Assembly (NCBI GenBank): GCA_963729325.1
Contig: CAVSNS010000023.1
Coordinates: forward strand, 62,001 to 126,000
Length of the DNA: 64,000 nucleotides
Direction of reading: 5' to 3'
Source: JABCYV01 sp963729325
Lineage (GTDB): Bacteria > Acidobacteriota > Terriglobia > Terriglobales > Acidobacteriaceae
Within the stretch, counting starts at the first letter, position 1. Every line of letters starts with the position of its first letter. The position numbers and the translations under genes are program-made. The notes beneath the pieces are model-generated. The model was given only the letters and a program-made list of their open reading frames with translations, had not been told where the DNA came from and did no database searches. This document shows, piece after piece, positions 54,872 to 64,000 of the stretch.

Positions 54872-55483
54872 GTGCTCTTTGAAGGCAAAGATCGCAGGGA
54901 ACTGGAGAAGCTGATGAAGCAGGAGGGCCGACTGCCTCCCGGCCAGTCACTCACGCTGAAGTGGCCCGTCCTGCACTATGGTTCAGTGCCAAGCTTCGAT
55001 CCCAAAACCTGGGATTTCCGGGTCTACGGCTTGGTGCAGTCTCCCCTGACGCTTACATGGGACGAATTCAATGCCTTGCCCAAGGTTCAGCGCACCAGCG
55101 ATTTTCATTGCGTCACGCGCTGGAGCCGGTTTGACAACCGCTGGGAAGGTGTCGCGTTTCGAGAGGTGCTGAAACGAGTTCGTCCCACGAAGGAAGCTGC
55201 TTACGTCCTGGTGCACGCCGAGCAGGGATACACTGCCAACGTTCCTTTGGCGGACCTGGACCGCGATGAAGTACTGCTGGCCACGCATCACGACGGACAG
55301 CCGCTGGAGCCTGATCATGGCTATCCTCTGCGCTTGATCGTTCCCCATCTCTACTCCTGGAAGTCAGTCAAGTGGGTTCGCGGCCTGGAGTTCCTGGATC
55401 ACGATGTGCCCGGATTCTGGGAGCAGAACGGCTACAACATGTACGGCGATCCGTGGAAGGAACAGAGGTTCAGTCAGGATTGA
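54872..55483 (+). CDS. Sulfite-oxidase-fold molybdopterin protein, short and unsignalled
   Basis: GTG 54872 follows GGGAGGT by nine bases. The 203-residue protein consists of only the molybdopterin domain of the sulfite oxidase/YedY family: DFRVYGLVQSPLTLTWDEF, the Mo-ligand cysteine in SDFHCVTRWS (Cys80), VLVHAEQGYTANVPL, DHGYPLRLIVPHLYSWKSVKWV in part. It lacks both the Tat signal and the dimerisation domain of the enzyme at 25577-26743, so a cytoplasmic, YedY/MsrP-like core enzyme of unknown substrate is likely. The ArsR-type gene next to it is divergent. Confidence 0.85.
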   Translation: MLFEGKDRRELEKLMKQEGRLPPGQSLTLKWPVLHYGSVPSFDPKTWDFRVYGLVQSPLTLTWDEFNALPKVQRTSDFHCVTRWSRFDNRWEGVAFREVLKRVRPTKEAAYVLVHAEQGYTANVPLADLDRDEVLLATHHDGQPLEPDHGYPLRLIVPHLYSWKSVKWVRGLEFLDHDVPGFWEQNGYNMYGDPWKEQRFSQD

Positions 55484-55493
55484 GAGCAAGGCA

Positions 55494-55556
55494 GGCTTCA
55501 GACGTCCGACTTCAGACGCCTCCGACTGCGGACCTCAGACTTCGGACCTCACTTCT
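55494..55556. repeat. Short degenerate direct repeats (CAGACTTCGGAC type)
   Basis: Four to five imperfect copies of a 10-13 base motif (CAGACGTCCGAC, CAGACGCCTCCGAC, TGCGGACCTC, CAGACTTCGGAC) follow each other between the molybdoprotein and SPOR genes. A related run, CGGACGTCGGACATCGGACG, lies at about 54819-54838 on the other side of the molybdoprotein gene. Confidence 0.55.
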
Positions 55557-56130
55557 TCAAGATCGGGTTATAGCCGTCACCTACCAACTTGGCTCGGGTC
55601 GTCTCGGCGTCCTTAACGTCGGCAAAAGGACCGACCTGTACGTGGAATAGTTTGTCCGCCGGCGTGTTGTTCGCGAATGCAGCATATTGCTTTTTCTTCA
55701 AAGCGCCCACCAGCGCTTCCGCATCTTCCTGTTTGCGCACGGCGGCAACCTGGACGTAATACCCATTCAGCGGCGGAGCAACCGCGGAGTCGGATGCCGT
55801 CTTGCCGTCGGGAGAGTTGTCGGCACCCGAGTCTTTCCCGACAGCATCGTTGGTTGCCGATTGGGCGCCGCTATCCTTCTGCTTCTGTCCAACTGACTTG
55901 AAGTACGCCACGTCGGGAGAAGCGTTGCTGCCGGTTGATTTGACTGCCGAAGGACGCGCATTAGCCGCAGGAGCAGGAGCCGGCGAAAGATCGCCGCTTA
56001 CCTTTACGGAATTCTTACCGAGCGAGAATCCCATCCCAAAAAATACGGCACAGAGAGCCACCAGTCCGAAAAAGAAGGCCAGCATCTTCCCCGTACCTAG
56101 CGTGATTTCCGTGTCTTGAGAAGCAGCCAT
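55549..56130 (-). CDS. SPOR-domain membrane protein
   Basis: The 193-residue protein has a short cytoplasmic start, one membrane helix (about 13-33, LAFFFGLVALCAVFFGMGFSLG), an Ala/Ser/Asp-rich linker and a C-terminal SPOR domain (YVQVAAVRKQEDAEALVGALKK, FHVQVGPFADVKDAETTRAKL). SPOR domains bind denuded septal glycan strands, so a place at the division site is likely. It stands just before the slipin gene but on a separate start. Confidence 0.87.
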   Translation of the reverse strand: MAASQDTEITLGTGKMLAFFFGLVALCAVFFGMGFSLGKNSVKVSGDLSPAPAPAANARPSAVKSTGSNASPDVAYFKSVGQKQKDSGAQSATNDAVGKDSGADNSPDGKTASDSAVAPPLNGYYVQVAAVRKQEDAEALVGALKKKQYAAFANNTPADKLFHVQVGPFADVKDAETTRAKLVGDGYNPILKK

Positions 56131-56174
56131 CGCTTATTTCGACCTCGTTTCGATTCCGATTGGCTGGAGAGATG

Positions 56175-56960
56175 TCAACTCCTGGCGCCGTCTCCATCAG
56201 ACTTACCCATCAACTTCTGAAGGCCAGAGAAGAAATCAACCGGAACGGGAAAGATCACGGTCGTGTTCTTCTCCACGCCGATTTCCGTCAAAGTTTGCAA
56301 ATAACGCAACTGCACGCTGACTGGTTCAGTGGCCAACAGCTTGGCCGCGTCGACCAGACGCTGCGCCGCCGAAAACTCACCTTCCGCGTGGATGATCTTG
56401 GAACGCTTTTCGCGCTCGGCCTCGGCTTGTTTCGCCATGGCACGCAACATGGATTCCGGCATATCCACTTGCTTGACCTCAACGTTGGCTACTTTCACGC
56501 CCCACGGCGCGGTGTGGGTGTCCAGAATGCTCTGCAGACGCAAATTGATCTTGTCACGGTGAGCGAGCAATTCATCAAGCTCTTGTTCGCCGAGAACGGA
56601 GCGCAAAGTAGTCTGCGCGAATTGCGAAGTCTGGTAAACGTAGTTGGAAACCTCAACCACAGCCTTGCGAGGCTCAATCACGCGCAGGAAAATGACGGCG
56701 TTAACCTTCAGCGTGACATTGTCGCGAGTGATGATGTCCTGCGGGGGGACTTCCAGTGCTTCCTGACGGAGCGAGACGCGAACCATGCGATCGATGGGGG
56801 CGAAGACAAAGATGAGGCCAGGTCCCTTGGCTTCCGGTAGCAAACGCCCGAGACGAAATATCACACCGCGTTCGTACTCCGCCAGAATCTTAATTGAACT
56901 CAGGAGATACAGAACTGCGATGATGATGGCGACGGTAGTAAATCCGAATCCAAGCTCCAT
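56175..56960 (-). CDS. Slipin (SPFH/stomatin-family membrane protein)
   Basis: The 261-residue protein has an N-terminal membrane hairpin (VAIIIAVLYLLSS) and an SPFH domain with EYERGVIFRLGRL, GPGLIFVFAPIDRMVRVSLR, DVTLKVNAVIFLRV-like strands, VLGEQELDELLAHRDKIN and a helical oligomerisation end (MLRAMAKQAEAEREKRSKI). Slipins form membrane microdomain scaffolds and are partnered with NfeD proteases. The nfeD gene lies directly upstream on the same strand. Confidence 0.92.
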   Translation of the reverse strand: MELGFGFTTVAIIIAVLYLLSSIKILAEYERGVIFRLGRLLPEAKGPGLIFVFAPIDRMVRVSLRQEALEVPPQDIITRDNVTLKVNAVIFLRVIEPRKAVVEVSNYVYQTSQFAQTTLRSVLGEQELDELLAHRDKINLRLQSILDTHTAPWGVKVANVEVKQVDMPESMLRAMAKQAEAEREKRSKIIHAEGEFSAAQRLVDAAKLLATEPVSVQLRYLQTLTEIGVEKNTTVIFPVPVDFFSGLQKLMGKSDGDGARS

Positions 56961-57089
56961 CTAGGCCTCCGCGCCCGGTCAATCAGGAACGCTGCTGCGG
57001 ATTCTATCGCAATTCCTTGCGATGGTGAGCCATTTCACGGTTGCCTGGGGTTGTCTCGCCAGATGCGGCATGTATCAGGCATGTAGCGA

Positions 57090-58419
57090 TCAGACGAGGG
57101 TCGCTGCGGGAGTACGTTGCATGGACGGAACCGGATCAACCTGTAATTGCAGTCCGTCCACTCTCCGAACCACGATCGTTTGGCCGGCCGCCAGATCAGT
57201 CGAGGCGACCGCGTCCCAAAGCTCGCCATGGACAAACACTTTTCCCTGAGGAGAAAGCGCCGTCCGCGCCGTTCCGATTTCTCCAACCAATCCCTGCACG
57301 CCGGTGACCACCTTATTGGCCCGCGCCTTCAGCGCGATGCTCATCAGGAAAACGGTAACGAGCCCCAGCGGAATACTGACCGCGAGCGCCGTGAGCAGGT
57401 GGACCCGCATCTCGGGAATGGGCGCGTCAACCAGAAGCAGCGCGCCGAGAACCATGGTGACAATTCCGCCGATGGCCAACACGCCGTGGGCTGCGAACTT
57501 CGCTTCCAGTGCAAACAGAGCGAATGAAGAAAGTATAAGAACCACGGCAGCGAAGCGGACGGGAAGGAGATTGAGCGCAAAAATCGCCAGCAGGATAAAA
57601 ACAACTCCTACGGTTCCTGGTACGACTGCGCCGGGATGATTGAACTCGGCATAGAGCGCCAGCGCGCCGATGGCCAGCAGTATGAATGCGATGTTCGGAT
57701 CCATGATGAAGCCGAGAATTTTTTCTTTGAGAGTCAGGTTATAGTCCAGAATGGGCTGCCCCACGAGATTTAGGGTTGCGGTCTGACCATTGAAGCGCTT
57801 CACGCGTTTTGCCTTGCATTTGTTTGAACAGGTCTTGCTCGCTGGAGGCAACGTAGTCAATGAGGTGCTGCGAGAGCGCCTCCTGGTCAGTGAAAGACTT
57901 AGACTGCCGTACCGCGCTCTCGGCCACCTCGATGTTGCGGCCGCGCTTGGAGACCACAGAGCGCAACAGGGCCGCGGTGTCGTTCTCCAACTTTTCCTTC
58001 ATTACGTCGTCCATCTTGCCGCCGCCCAGAGTGACCGGGTGGGCCGCACCGGCATTTGTTCCCGGCGTCATCGCCGCCACATCGGCGCTTTCGAGGATGA
58101 AAAATCCTGCAGACGCGGCACGGCTGCCGCTCGGCGTGACGAAGATGATCACTGGAACCGGTGACGCCAGAATTTTCTCGATGATATCGCGAGTAGCATC
58201 AAGCAGCCCGCCCGGCGTGCTTAGTTCGATCAGCACTGCCTGGTCTTTATTGCGGGCCGCTTCATCGAGGGCGCGACCGATGTATTCATCGGTGATGGGA
58301 TGGATGGTGTCCTTCACCACGATCTTCAGCACTTCAGCGGAAGACGGGGCAGAGAAGACGCACAGCAGCAGTCCAGCCAACAGGCCGTAAAGCATGCGGA
58401 AAATAATGTTCTGTCTCAT
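57090..58419 (-). CDS. NfeD-family membrane serine protease, ClpP class (one frame break)
   Basis: The N-terminal part (58419 to about 57805) has a signal anchor and a ClpP-like protease domain with ELSTPGGLLDATRDI and the nucleophile region SRAASAGFFIL. The C-terminal part (about 57810-57090) has four membrane helices and the OB-like NfeD domain (GLVGEIGTARTALSPQGKVFVHGELW). A +1 shift near 57795-57815, between FKQMQGKT and KRVKRFNG, joins them into about 440 residues, the usual length of NfeD1b. It pairs with the slipin gene downstream, a conserved partnership in which the protease cleaves the slipin. Confidence 0.88.
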
Positions 58420-58581
58420 GGGTTGGGCGCTAGGAGCGCTTTCGGCGCCCGCTTAGACTCTATTGTCTCTCAAATCGGGCGGAAGCAGGACGAAAAGCGC
58501 CTCCGCTTATGCGGCTGGGGAACATTCTAGAAATCTCTTCACTGACTTTCAAAACTGTATCCGATGCCGGCGCCCGGACTC

Positions 58582-60451
58582 TTAGTGTCGCAAGTACCAC
58601 GGAATATTGATCACGGTAATTCGCTCATTGCCGCGGACCAACAACAGCGCCTTCAACGCAGAGGAGCGATTGTTGTGGAGCAAAATATAGTACCAGCGCT
58701 TTTCCACTAATTCGGGCACAAGCACAGCTACATGCCGTCCGGGGTTGTCTCTCTCCAAACGCAAAGCATAATCGACAATGGGCCTCACCACGAACCGGTA
58801 GGGTGACTTGAGCAGCACCAGCTCAGGCACGGGAAGGCCCGCATTTTTAGCTGGCGTTTCCACTAGTTGCGCCCATTGTTGGCATAGGCTCTCCGTTTCT
58901 TCTCCGCACTCGACGTGCAAGATCTGGATTTCATCGGACATGTTCCAGGCGAATCGGAGCGCCTTCTCCGACACAACGCTCCAATGCTCAATCGGAAGCA
59001 ACACAATGGGCGAAGACAGATCGTGAGTACTGACGCCGGTATCCTTGCGTGTCTGACGCTCTACTTTCTTGTAATGCCGCTTTACGCTTCGCATCAGCAG
59101 AATCAGGGCGGGGATCAGGACTAGAGTGATCCAGGCGCCTTGGGTGAACTTGGCCACCAGCACCACCGCGACGGTGATCGCTGTAGCGATCGCGCCCAGG
59201 CCATTCACGAACATGCTCTTTGCCGCGCCTGCTCCGCCCGTTCTTCTCCAATGGACCACCATGCCTGCTTGGGACAACGTGAAGGCCAGGAATGCGCCAA
59301 CGGCATACAGCGGGATCAGCCGGTCGGTGACTCCACCGAAAATCGTCAACAAAATCGCGGTGAGGATGGCGAGAGCATAGACCCCCTCAGCAAAGACCAG
59401 GCGCCGTCCTCGCAAAGTGAGAGGGTGAGGCAGAAAGCCATTAAGAGCAATGGCCCGGGAAAGGCGTGGGAAGTCGGCAAACGCGGTGTTAGCCGAGAGT
59501 GACAGAACGACCAGAATCGATCCGATGCCAACCCAGTAAAATGCGCCCTTGCCCGTGATTGCCGCCAATAATTGAGAAAGCACGCTTTGATAACCCGGCT
59601 CCCCAGGAGCCGTGGCGCCAACTCCATAAACCGGCGCAAGGTAGGCGATGCCCGCCAGCATGACCATGAGGATGCCGATGATGATGGTGAGAGTCAATCG
59701 CGCATATTTATCGGTCGGCTCTTTAAAGGCCATTACCCCGTTGCTGACCGCCTCGACGCCTGTCATAGCGGTACAACCACTCGCGAATGCCCGGAGCAGA
59801 AGCCAGGCACCTACGCTGGCAGAGGCAGACATTAATTTCGGCGGCGCTACGACCGGCACTGGATGGCCGCTCGCGGCAATTGTCTTGACCAGACCAATTG
59901 CAATCATTCCCAGAAGACAGACTGACGAAAAGATAGGTAGGGACCAGAAATATCGCCCCAGTCTCGCGGATTCCCCGCAGATTGACTAAGGTCAGGGTTG
60001 CCAGGATTCCCAGACAGATGACCAGCGTATGGGACTGCAGTGAAGGCACAGCCGAGACCAGCGCTCCGACTCCAGCCGAGATTCCGACCGCGGCTGTGAG
60101 TATGTAATCGACCATGAGCGCAGCCGCCGCAAGCAGTCCTGCCCACTCGCCGAGGTTCTCACTCGCCACCGTGTACGAGCCGCCGCCCTGAGGATAGGCG
60201 ACAATAGTCTGGCGGTAGGAGAAATACACGATCGCCAGCAGCGCCACGATGCTGAGACTGATCGGCCAGATATAAGCGATTCCGGCCATTCCCAGCGGAA
60301 TTAACAATGTTAGCGCGGCCTCGGGGCCGTAAGCCGCCGAACTTAGCGCATCAAGGCCGAAGATCGGAATGCCCTGGCCAGGACCAATCCTCTCGGCTTT
60401 CTCCTCCTCAGTCGCCAGAGGGCGTCCCAGGAGCAGGTCAGCAAGGCTCAT
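58582..60451 (-). CDS. APC-superfamily transporter, KimA-like (one frame break)
   Basis: The N-terminal part (60451 to about 59925) has FGLDALSSAAYGPEAALTLL and PQGGGSYTVASENLG. The rest (about 59925-58582) continues with the remaining helices, NTAFADFPRLSRAIALNGFLP and a cytoplasmic universal-stress-like C-domain (SPIVLLPIEHWSVVSEKALRFA, VAVLVPELVEKRWYYILLHN). A +1 shift near 59920-59935 joins them into about 620 residues. This layout fits KimA/YdaO-type proton-coupled potassium importers better than amino-acid permeases. I see no c-di-AMP riboswitch before the start, so that mode of control is not supported here. Confidence 0.85.
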
Positions 60452-60527
60452 CGCATGATTCTACTTGAGGCAGCGCGTTGACTTAGAAGCGACCGGGAAT
60501 GCAATCGGGCCAGGTAATGACGGCCCG

Positions 60528-61843
60528 CTACGCGGTTTTCCGCCCAATCGCCTGGTTATGCTCTTCCGACTGCAGCTCATTCCAGCTCGGCAGTTGAGTA
60601 CTGCCGGTAATCAGACGAGCGCCGCGTTCGTAGGTGAAATATGCCCATGCCCATTGGATCAGAACAATGATCCGGTTCCGGAAACCGATCAGGAACAAGA
60701 TGTGGACGAACAGCCAGGAAAGCCACGCCAGGAATCCGGAAATATGAACTTTGCCGAACTGCGCCACTGCTGCGGCCCGTCCAATCGTGGCCAGACTGCC
60801 CTTGTCCAGGTAATGAAAATTCTGCCGCGGATTTCCCTGCAATTCGCGCTCGATGTTCTTTGCGGTTGCTTTGCCTTGCTGCATGGCGACTGGCGCCAAA
60901 CCGGGTAACGGATTGCCATTTTTGTCCTTCAAGCTCGCGAGGTCACCGATGACGAAGACCTCGGGATGCCCCGGCAGACTCAAGTCAGGATTAACCAAGA
61001 CACGTCCCGCGCGATCGACGGGAGCTCCCAGTTTCTTCCCGAGAGGTGAAGCGGCCACGCCCGCGGCCCACAGAATAACCGCTGCGGGCAGGCGGGTTTG
61101 GCTGGTAATCACCGCTGCGGGCTCAATTCCGGTGACCATTGCGGAGGTGTGTACTTCTACTCCTAGATGACGAAGTTGCTCTTCAGCGCTCCGCGAAAGG
61201 TCCTCGGGATAGGCAGGCAGAACCCGTGGACCGCCCTCGAGCAACAAGATTCGCGTGCGCTCCGGATCGATGGAATGGAATTCGTTTACCAGCGCACGAC
61301 GCGCTATTTCCGCCAATGTTCCTGCCAGCTCCACTCCGGTGGGCCCACCTCCGACTACCACGAAATTTAGCTGCACTTGCTCCCCGCTCTCAGCAGCCTG
61401 GCGCTCGGCGAGTTCAAAGGCCAGCAACACTCGCCGCCGGATTTCCAGCGCGTCCTCAATAGTCTTCAAGCCCGGAGCGAATGGCTCCCACTCATCGTGC
61501 CCAAAGTAGGCATGACTCGCGCCTGCCGCCACGATTAAGTAGTCGTAGGGAATGTCTGCGTCGACCAGTCTTACCACTCGCCGCGACACGTCGACGTCCT
61601 CCACTTCACCCATCAGGATTCGAACGTTGCTCCTCCGCGGAGAATCCAGCGAATGGGGGCAGCGATTTCTCCGGGAGACAGTCCGGCGGTCGCGACTTGA
61701 TAGAGCAGAGGCTGAAAGGTGTGATAATTCCGCCGGTCTATGAGTGTGACCTGCACCGGGCTTGTGGCCAGCTTCCGCGCGGCAATTAAGCCGCCGAAAC
61801 CGGCGCCGACGATGACCACCCGAGGTACGGTCTTGCTGTCCAT
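60528..61843 (-). CDS. Type II NADH:quinone oxidoreductase (one frame break)
   Basis: The start (61843, MDSKTVPRVVIVGAGFGGL) carries the FAD-binding GxGxxG. About 75 residues later, after PIRWILRGG, the frame must shift by restoring one missing base near 61625-61635 to continue with SNVRILMGEVEDV. The remainder has the NADH-binding NFVVVGGGPTGVELAGTLAE, the second FAD motif PEVFVIGDLASL and a C-terminal amphipathic membrane anchor. The whole is about 437 residues. NDH-2 feeds electrons from NADH to quinone without pumping protons and can serve the oxidase encoded upstream in this window. Confidence 0.9.
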
Positions 61844-61971
61844 AAGCTCCTACTCTATAAGATTCGGCTGCGTGCCCCACGGCCTCGGAAAGTTTTGACG
61901 AAGGCGCGAGATCGGTCAGCTGCTTTTCTGGTGAAATCGAGTACCATGGCAGCGGATCAGGAATCTCCCAT

Positions 61972-63570
61972 TTGGAAACTAATCCATCGAAAGTCGCGGC
62001 GCCTCTCCCCGCCTGGCTCCGCCTCTCAGTCCCCTCGGTCGCAGACCTGATTTTCATACTTCTGTTCACGGCGATGACCTATGGCGCGATGGCTCCGCGT
62101 TTGCTGGGAGATGCCAGCATCGGGTGGCACATCCGCAACGGGCAGCAGATGTTGCTCACCCATTCTATTACTCGCGCCGACTCATTCTCAGTCACCAAGA
62201 GCGGACAGCGCTGGTATGCCTGGGAATGGCTCTATGACGTAGTAATTGCGGGCATCCACAACCGAATGGGACTGAACGGAGTCGTGTTCTTCACAGCGCT
62301 CGTGATCGCGAGCACGTTCGCGTTGACCTTTCGCGTGTCTTTTGCTCGTGGAGCAGGTCTGCCAGTTGCCGTTGCGTTTCTTGTTCTTTCAGTTGGAGCA
62401 TCTACTATTCATTTCCTCGCCCGCCCGCATGTGTTGAGCTGGCTGCTAGCTGTGATCTGGTTTCAGATCCTGGATGGCGCGGAAGAGGCAGACGGCGAAA
62501 ACGCGCGATCCAATCACTTGTTATGGTTGCCGATCCTCACCCTGGTGTGGGTCAATGTACACGGCGGATTTCTCCTGGGATTCGCTTTGCTCGGCATCTA
62601 TCTCGTGAGCGGCCTCATTGAGTACGCGCGAAGCCGCGGCCCGAACCGGCAAAGAATTGGAAAATCACTCAAGAAGCTGGGTGTTGTTAGCTTGATCTCG
62701 GCACTGGCTAGCTTCGTGAATCCCTACGGCTACCACTTGCAGGTTCACATTTATCAATATCTCTCCGACCCGTGGCTGATGAGTCATATCGACGAGTTCC
62801 ACTCGCCGAACTTTCACGGGGTGGCACAGGAGTGCTTCGCAATACTATTGTTGGTTACAATTGCGGCCTTAGCCAGTGCGCGAAAAAAGCTGCGGCTCTC
62901 GCACTTGTTCGTGGTTATCTTCGCCACTTACAGCGGTCTCTACGCATCGCGCAATTTGCCAGTGTCATCCATTCTTCTGACCTTGATCGTGGCGCCCCTA
63001 CTCTCGGACGCGGCCGCAGCAGCCGGCACAAATCTCGAACTCCCCGCGAGGGTGCGAAACTTCTTTGCCCGCTGCGAATCTTTTGCGTCGCGCATGGGTT
63101 CAATCGAGTGCCAATTCCGTGGCCACATTTGGCCCACAGCCGCGGTCGTCCTCGGGCTCTTGATATGTTGGCAGCAAGGCAAACTGGGATCGCGCACGCT
63201 AATGAACGCGCATTTCGACGATCACCATTTTCCGGTACAAGCTGCGGAGTTGATCGTCCAGCGCGGCATTCGGGATCCGATTTTCTGTCCGGATACCTGG
63301 GGCGGGTACTTGATTTATCGTCTATATCCGCAAACCAAGGTCTTCGTAGACGACCGCCACGACTTCTATGGGGCCGAATTCTTAAAGGATTACTTGAAGA
63401 CAATTGGAGTCGCGCCTGACTGGGACGCAATGTTGAATAACAGACGGGTCAACTGGGTGCTGGTTCCGTCGGAATCTTCGCTAGCCAACATGTTGAAAGT
63501 GACCGGGCAGTGGACAGTGATCCATGAGGACGAAACCGCTGTGCTGTTTCAGCGAAACACGCCGATCTAG
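61972..63570 (+). CDS. Polytopic membrane protein, glycosyltransferase (PMT/ArnT)-like
   Basis: The 532-residue frame has about eleven membrane helices, and early DASIGWHIRNGQQMLLTHSITRADSFS and WYAWEWLYDVV segments resemble GT-C fold enzymes of the protein-mannosyltransferase type. A C-terminal soluble part (FCPDTWGGYLIYRLYPQTKVFVDDR in part) is typical of large acidobacterial membrane glycosyltransferase-like proteins. The start is uncertain: TTG 61972 has no ribosome-binding site. An ATG at 61946 in another frame (MAADQESPI) might be the real start if one base is wrong. The sugar donor and acceptor are unknown. Confidence 0.7.
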   Translation: METNPSKVAAPLPAWLRLSVPSVADLIFILLFTAMTYGAMAPRLLGDASIGWHIRNGQQMLLTHSITRADSFSVTKSGQRWYAWEWLYDVVIAGIHNRMGLNGVVFFTALVIASTFALTFRVSFARGAGLPVAVAFLVLSVGASTIHFLARPHVLSWLLAVIWFQILDGAEEADGENARSNHLLWLPILTLVWVNVHGGFLLGFALLGIYLVSGLIEYARSRGPNRQRIGKSLKKLGVVSLISALASFVNPYGYHLQVHIYQYLSDPWLMSHIDEFHSPNFHGVAQECFAILLLVTIAALASARKKLRLSHLFVVIFATYSGLYASRNLPVSSILLTLIVAPLLSDAAAAAGTNLELPARVRNFFARCESFASRMGSIECQFRGHIWPTAAVVLGLLICWQQGKLGSRTLMNAHFDDHHFPVQAAELIVQRGIRDPIFCPDTWGGYLIYRLYPQTKVFVDDRHDFYGAEFLKDYLKTIGVAPDWDAMLNNRRVNWVLVPSESSLANMLKVTGQWTVIHEDETAVLFQRNTPI

Positions 63571-63629
63571 CTCACGCTGAAACGATCGATTATGTTTCTT
63601 TCATTGTAGAATCGGGAAAAGAAATCTTT

Positions 63630-64000
63630 ATGTTTATGCGGCAGAGAAGCGCGATCTTGCTCTTGGCAAGCATGCTGGTCTTGCTGCATTCCGGCTATGC
63701 GCGCAGGCACGAGCACTTCGGGGACGGATTCTCCATTGACTTGAACCACCCTTACGACGAGGTGGTGAAGGTAGTCCAGGAAGTAGCGAATAATGGAACG
63801 ATCCAGGGAACATTTGAATACAAGGGAACTCGCGATCTTGATGGGGCGCAGGCGGTAAAGAGCACACGCGCTTTTCCAGCCTGGACCGGAGGAGGAACGG
63901 TCCTGTATAAGGAACGGCCCAATACGTCTGGCACCTGAAAACTTCTATGAAACCGAGGATAGCGGCACTGTGGTGGTGCGTTACGTGGTACAACCCATCG
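63630..64000 (+). CDS. Secreted protein of unknown function, cut by the window end (one frame break)
   Basis: The frame starts at 63630 with a signal peptide (SAILLLASMLVLLHSGYA). A domain with HPYDEVVKVVQEVANNGTIQGTFEY and STRAFPAWTGGGTVLYK follows. A +1 shift near 63930 passes the apparent stop and continues with LAPENFYETEDSGTVVVRYVV to the last base of the window, so the 3' end is missing. The pattern recurs in unannotated acidobacterial secreted proteins. The function is unknown. Confidence 0.65.

Overview
The window looks like a chromosomal segment of an Acidobacteriota member (inference). Reasons are the TonB/porin/TolC envelope genes of a diderm, a caa3-type oxidase cluster with two subunit III genes, an orphan PD-(D/E)XK endonuclease of a type common in that phylum, dispersed hairpin repeats, and a uniform moderately high GC. 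I see no rRNA, tRNA, transposase, integrase, phage gene or CRISPR array. Housekeeping markers are murI, uvrA, rpsO, pnp, murA and murQ.

Layout. 0.2-3 kb: a TonB-like protein, murI and a lipoprotein. 3-8 kb (minus): a tightly packed operon of an FTR1 iron permease fused to a DUF2318 domain, two FtsX-type permeases, and an ABC ATPase fused to a DtxR-type metalloregulator, with a Fur-like palindrome in front. 8.2-14.2 kb (minus): uvrA, a coupled TPR trio and a SprT-like protease. 15-19.7 kb (minus): cytochrome c oxidase. 20.3-27.1 kb (plus): an Rrf2 regulator, a sulfonate/taurine-type ABC importer, a porin, a periplasmic sulfite oxidase and a cytochrome c, which together look like one sulfur-acquisition and sulfite-detoxification unit. 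27.1-33.5 kb: ECF sigma/anti-sigma, TolC, an S41-like protease and a zinc-ribbon protein. 33.6-36.5 kb: rpsO-pnp.

36.6-40.8 kb is the accessory stretch: a SRPBCC/membrane/TetR trio bracketed by 65-bp direct repeats, a broken ORF, a 246-bp tandem repeat and the PD-(D/E)XK gene. 40.8-46.9 kb is a cell-wall block: murA, murQ, an AmiE-like serine hydrolase and a divergent gene fusing an AmiE-like hydrolase to a NamZ (DUF1343) exo-muramidase, which suggests muropeptide recycling. 47-54.5 kb: glycine-zipper proteins, a SIMPL protein, and a divergent HD-GYP regulator / hybrid histidine kinase pair. 54.5-64 kb: ArsR, a second sulfite-oxidase-fold protein, SPOR, slipin/NfeD, a KimA-like transporter, type II NADH dehydrogenase and a polytopic membrane protein.

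Data quality matters here. About 23 single-base frame breaks interrupt otherwise well conserved genes (uvrA, ctaC, the ssuB-like ATPase, pnp, murQ, both serine hydrolases, the kinase, nfeD and others), and most require the same +1 correction. I read these as likely indel errors of an unpolished assembly rather than decay. Affected genes are annotated over their full reconstructed span as CDS, with the break positions stated.
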